NCBI GenBank assembly: GCA_034506315.1
Contig: JAPDPT010000023.1
Coordinates: 1 to 46,462 of the forward strand
Reading direction: 5' to 3'
Origin: a candidate division KSB1 bacterium
Lineage (GTDB): Bacteria; Zhuqueibacterota; Zhuqueibacteria; Oleimicrobiales; Geothermoviventaceae
DNA: 46,462 bases
This document shows positions 44,486-46,462 of the stretch, in pieces (position 1 is the stretch's first letter; the number at the start of each line of letters is the position of its first letter). The translations under genes were made by a program, and so were the position numbers. Below the pieces are notes generated by a model. That model was not told the DNA's origin and ran no database searches. It saw nothing but the letters and a program-made list of their open reading frames with translations.

Positions 44486-45237
44486 CAGTCCCAGCCCTGG
44501 TTCTCCAGCAGTTGCTCCGTCGGGGTATCCTTCATGTAGCGCGCAGGAACCCCGACCCACACTTGGCGCGGGGGGATGTTCTTGGTCACCACGGCACCGG
44601 CCGCTACCACAGCGTCTTCGCCGATCTCAATGCCGGGAAGGATGACGGCGCCGCCGCCGATGCGGCCCCCTCGACGCAGGGTCACCCCTTTGAAATGCTT
44701 GAAGCGTTCCTCCGTGCGACCCAAGTAGTTGTCGTTGGTCGTAGTGACCTTGGGCGCCACAAAGCAGTAATCTTCAACCACGGAATAGGCGGTGATGTAG
44801 CAGCCTGTTTCCAGCTTGCACTTCTTCCCGATGCTGGTGAGGTTCTCGATTGTCACCCCGCGGCCGACGATGGTGTACTCGCCGATCGTTACGTTTTCGC
44901 GAATCGCGGCCGTGTCTGCGACCAGTACCCCCTCGCCAATCTCGCAGCCGGCGTAGATCACAACGCCGGCGCCGATCAGGCAGCCGGAGCCAATCCGCGC
45001 TGGCGGCAGCGGCTTTGCGTCCTGGAAGATGCTGCGTTTGGCCCGCATCGGCTGCTTGCCGATTACGGTATGATCATCGATCCGCACGCGATCGCCGATG
45101 ACTGTGCCTTCGTGGATGATCACCCCGTGACCGATCCTGCACTCGGCCCCGATCGTGACGTTCGCTTCGATCACCACAAAATGGCCGATCTGTGTGCCCT
45201 CGCCGATTCTGGCTGTAGGGTCAACGTAGGAATCCAT
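44485..45237 (-). CDS. Left-handed beta-helix (hexapeptide) N-acetyltransferase, WbpD/WlbB-like
   Basis: 250-residue acyltransferase with many hexapeptide repeats: [60 protein letters not shown] and [14 protein letters not shown]. The C-terminal half with VTTTNDN and VGVPARYM resembles WbpD/WlbB, which N-acetylates the 3-amino group of UDP-GlcNAc(3NH2)A using acetyl-CoA. WbpD itself is shorter (about 190 residues); the N-terminal extra coils here are unusual. An alternative is a serine-acetyltransferase- or LpxA-like enzyme. Start ATG 45237 with ggagg 5 bp upstream. It is 38 bp after the oxidoreductase stop and overlaps the epimerase start. Confidence 0.83.
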   Translation of the reverse strand: MDSYVDPTARIGEGTQIGHFVVIEANVTIGAECRIGHGVIIHEGTVIGDRVRIDDHTVIGKQPMRAKRSIFQDAKPLPPARIGSGCLIGAGVVIYAGCEIGEGVLVADTAAIRENVTIGEYTIVGRGVTIENLTSIGKKCKLETGCYITAYSVVEDYCFVAPKVTTTNDNYLGRTEERFKHFKGVTLRRGGRIGGGAVILPGIEIGEDAVVAAGAVVTKNIPPRQVWVGVPARYMKDTPTEQLLENQGWD

Positions 45238-45275
45238 TCCATCCTCCCAGTTGAGGTCCCGTTGTTTGCCATCAT

Positions 45276-46292
45276 TCAGTCCAGAGAGACCGGCTCTCCG
45301 CCTCGCTTGAGGGAGCGCTGGGCTCCCTCAAGAACCCGCACTACCCGGAGGCCATCCCTACCGTCGGAGCGTGGACGCTCGCCGGTGCGAATGCACTGGA
45401 CGAAATGCTCCAGCTCCGCGCGCAGGGGCTCCCGCATTTGCACGTAGGGGGCCCAGATGTCCCCGAAGCGCAGCGACAGGTCCTCACCGTAACCCAAGTA
45501 CGTCCCCTTCCCTACTCCCTTGTCGTAGACCCGGATCTTCTCCATGGCTTCCATATCGTCGAGAACTGCCATCTTTCGCGAGCCGACCAGCGTCAGGCGA
45601 CGGATCTTGTGCGGATCCAACCAGCTGACGTGGATGTGCGCCAGTCGGCCGGAGGGAAAGGCGAGGCTGAGAAAGGCTACGTCCTCAATACCCGGTTGCA
45701 GGTAGGCCTGGCCCGTGCATTGAACCCGCGAAGGGGCTTCGCCAAAGAACCAGAGGATGACGGATACATCGTGCGGGGCAAAGCTCCACAAGGCATTTTC
45801 GTCACGGCGCACAACACCCAGGTTCACGCGCGTGGAGTACGCATAGAGCAGGTCACCCAGCTCACCCGCGTCGATCATCTCCTTCATTCGCAGAAAGGCG
45901 GGGTGGTACTCCAGGATGTGGCCGACCATCAGCACCAGGCCCCTTGCCTCCGCTTCGCGAACCAGTACCTCGGCATCGGAAGCAGATAGCGTCAGGGGCT
46001 TTTCGACGAAGACGTTTTTCCCCTCGGTCAGCGCCTTCAAGGCCAGCTCGTAATGGGTGCGTGGGGGCGTGGCGATTACCACTGCGTCCAGTCCAGGCTC
46101 AGAGAGGACCGCGTCGACCGACTCGACGACGCGCAAGGTTGGATATTGACGTGCCGTGGCTGCGCGGAGCGCGGGATCGATATCCGCCACTACAGGCACC
46201 TCCACGCCGGGCAACCCGAGGAGGTTGCGCAGGACGTTCTTCCCCCAGTTTCCTACTCCAAGTTGGGCAATGCGAAGAGGTCTGTCCGTCAT
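45276..46292 (-). CDS. Gfo/Idh/MocA-family oxidoreductase, WbpB/WlbA-like sugar-nucleotide dehydrogenase
   Basis: 338-residue NAD(P)-dependent dehydrogenase. N-terminus [19 protein letters not shown] is the Rossmann loop; [17 protein letters not shown], the signature [14 protein letters not shown] with catalytic Lys, and [20 protein letters not shown] follow. [17 protein letters not shown] carries the HD pair. The GHILEYHPA block is typical of WlbA-type UDP-GlcNAcA 3-dehydrogenases, which make the 3-keto substrate for the aminotransferase WbpE. The expected WbpA and WbpE partners are not in the window and may lie beyond base 46462. ATG 46292 follows ggagga with 6-bp spacing. The frame stays open upstream to the window edge (see next entry). 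Confidence 0.87.
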   Translation of the reverse strand: MTDRPLRIAQLGVGNWGKNVLRNLLGLPGVEVPVVADIDPALRAATARQYPTLRVVESVDAVLSEPGLDAVVIATPPRTHYELALKALTEGKNVFVEKPLTLSASDAEVLVREAEARGLVLMVGHILEYHPAFLRMKEMIDAGELGDLLYAYSTRVNLGVVRRDENALWSFAPHDVSVILWFFGEAPSRVQCTGQAYLQPGIEDVAFLSLAFPSGRLAHIHVSWLDPHKIRRLTLVGSRKMAVLDDMEAMEKIRVYDKGVGKGTYLGYGEDLSLRFGDIWAPYVQMREPLRAELEHFVQCIRTGERPRSDGRDGLRVVRVLEGAQRSLKRGGEPVSLD

Positions 46293-46462
46293 CGCGATTC
46301 CTCCGCTGGTGCCGGGGCCAGGGAAGAGCACCAGAAGCTTGTAATCCACACCCCCGAAGACCTCCCGCCGGGAGCCCGATCCATCGGAAAGCGAGATGCA
46401 CCTGCGCTCCTGGACCGATCCAGCCCAGTGGCGCACGTTCACGAAAATGTACGACTCCGCGT
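46293..46462 (-). other. Open frame continuing in phase upstream of the oxidoreductase to the window edge
   Basis: The oxidoreductase frame has no stop codon from 46292 to the end of the window and reads plausible peptide such as YIFVNVRHWAGS and GGVDYKLLVLFPGP. It could be the tail of an upstream gene fused in frame, or the stretch may simply lack a stop by chance in GC-rich DNA. The good ribosome binding site at the 46292 ATG argues for a normal start there. Confidence 0.4.

Overview
The window is GC-rich, densely coded bacterial DNA with envelope-oriented gene content: TonB-dependent receptors with a carboxypeptidase-regulatory-like N-terminus, PorV/PorQ-type outer-membrane proteins, large secreted proteins ending in FlgD/T9SS-type C-terminal domains, a C25 (gingipain/PorU-type) peptidase, and O-antigen-type polysaccharide genes. 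This points to a Gram-negative member of the Fibrobacterota-Chlorobiota-Bacteroidota (FCB) superphylum. Three good promoters follow the ordinary TTGACA-17-TATATT pattern rather than the Bacteroidota TTTG/TAnnTTTG pattern, so a non-Bacteroidota FCB lineage (a KSB1-, Calditrichota- or Latescibacterota-like candidate phylum) fits best. The lineage is inferred from gene content only.

Layout. 1-3669 (+): a partial lysophospholipid acyltransferase, ClpS, a DMT-family exporter and a PLP-dependent decarboxylase. 3851-4387 (-): a small secreted FnIII-like protein with its own promoter and terminator. 4556-5818 (+): a GHL10-type lipoprotein. 5850-20702 (+): a strong promoter followed by two tandem copies of a three-gene cassette (TonB receptor, ~1100-aa secreted multidomain protein with a sorting domain, PorV-like protein). 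20792-25697 (+): a secreted M28 peptidase with a sorting domain, an amino-acid permease and type 2 isopentenyl-diphosphate isomerase. 25698-26637: almost 1 kb with no convincing gene. 26638-30389 (-): an orphan OmpR-type regulator with a degenerate receiver, and a separately promoted pair encoding a serine-palmitoyltransferase-like enzyme and a GNAT protein, probably for sphingolipid synthesis. 30707-46292 (-): a surface-polysaccharide cluster (WlbA/WbpB-like dehydrogenase, hexapeptide acetyltransferase, UDP-GlcNAc 2-epimerase, flippase, GT2, two GT4s, WecA-like initiating transferase, SDR epimerase) with a 1929-residue C25 peptidase in its middle.

How it may work together (inference). The cassettes, the M28 enzyme and the C25 protein share C-terminal sorting-type domains, and PorV-like proteins are encoded beside two of them; in T9SS organisms PorV shuttles such substrates and the C25 enzyme PorU processes them and attaches them to a polysaccharide made with Wbp-type sugars. 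A C25 peptidase sitting among Wbp-like sugar genes could therefore be a surface-anchoring locus. The C25 protein also carries two ILEI (FAM3-like) domains, a fold linked to carbohydrate binding in some eukaryotic proteins. The C25-ILEI fusion, the duplicated receptor/secreted-protein/PorV cassette and the possible ceramide pair are the most interesting elements. No T9SS core motor genes (PorK/L/M/N, SprA) are in the window, so the secretion route is unproven.
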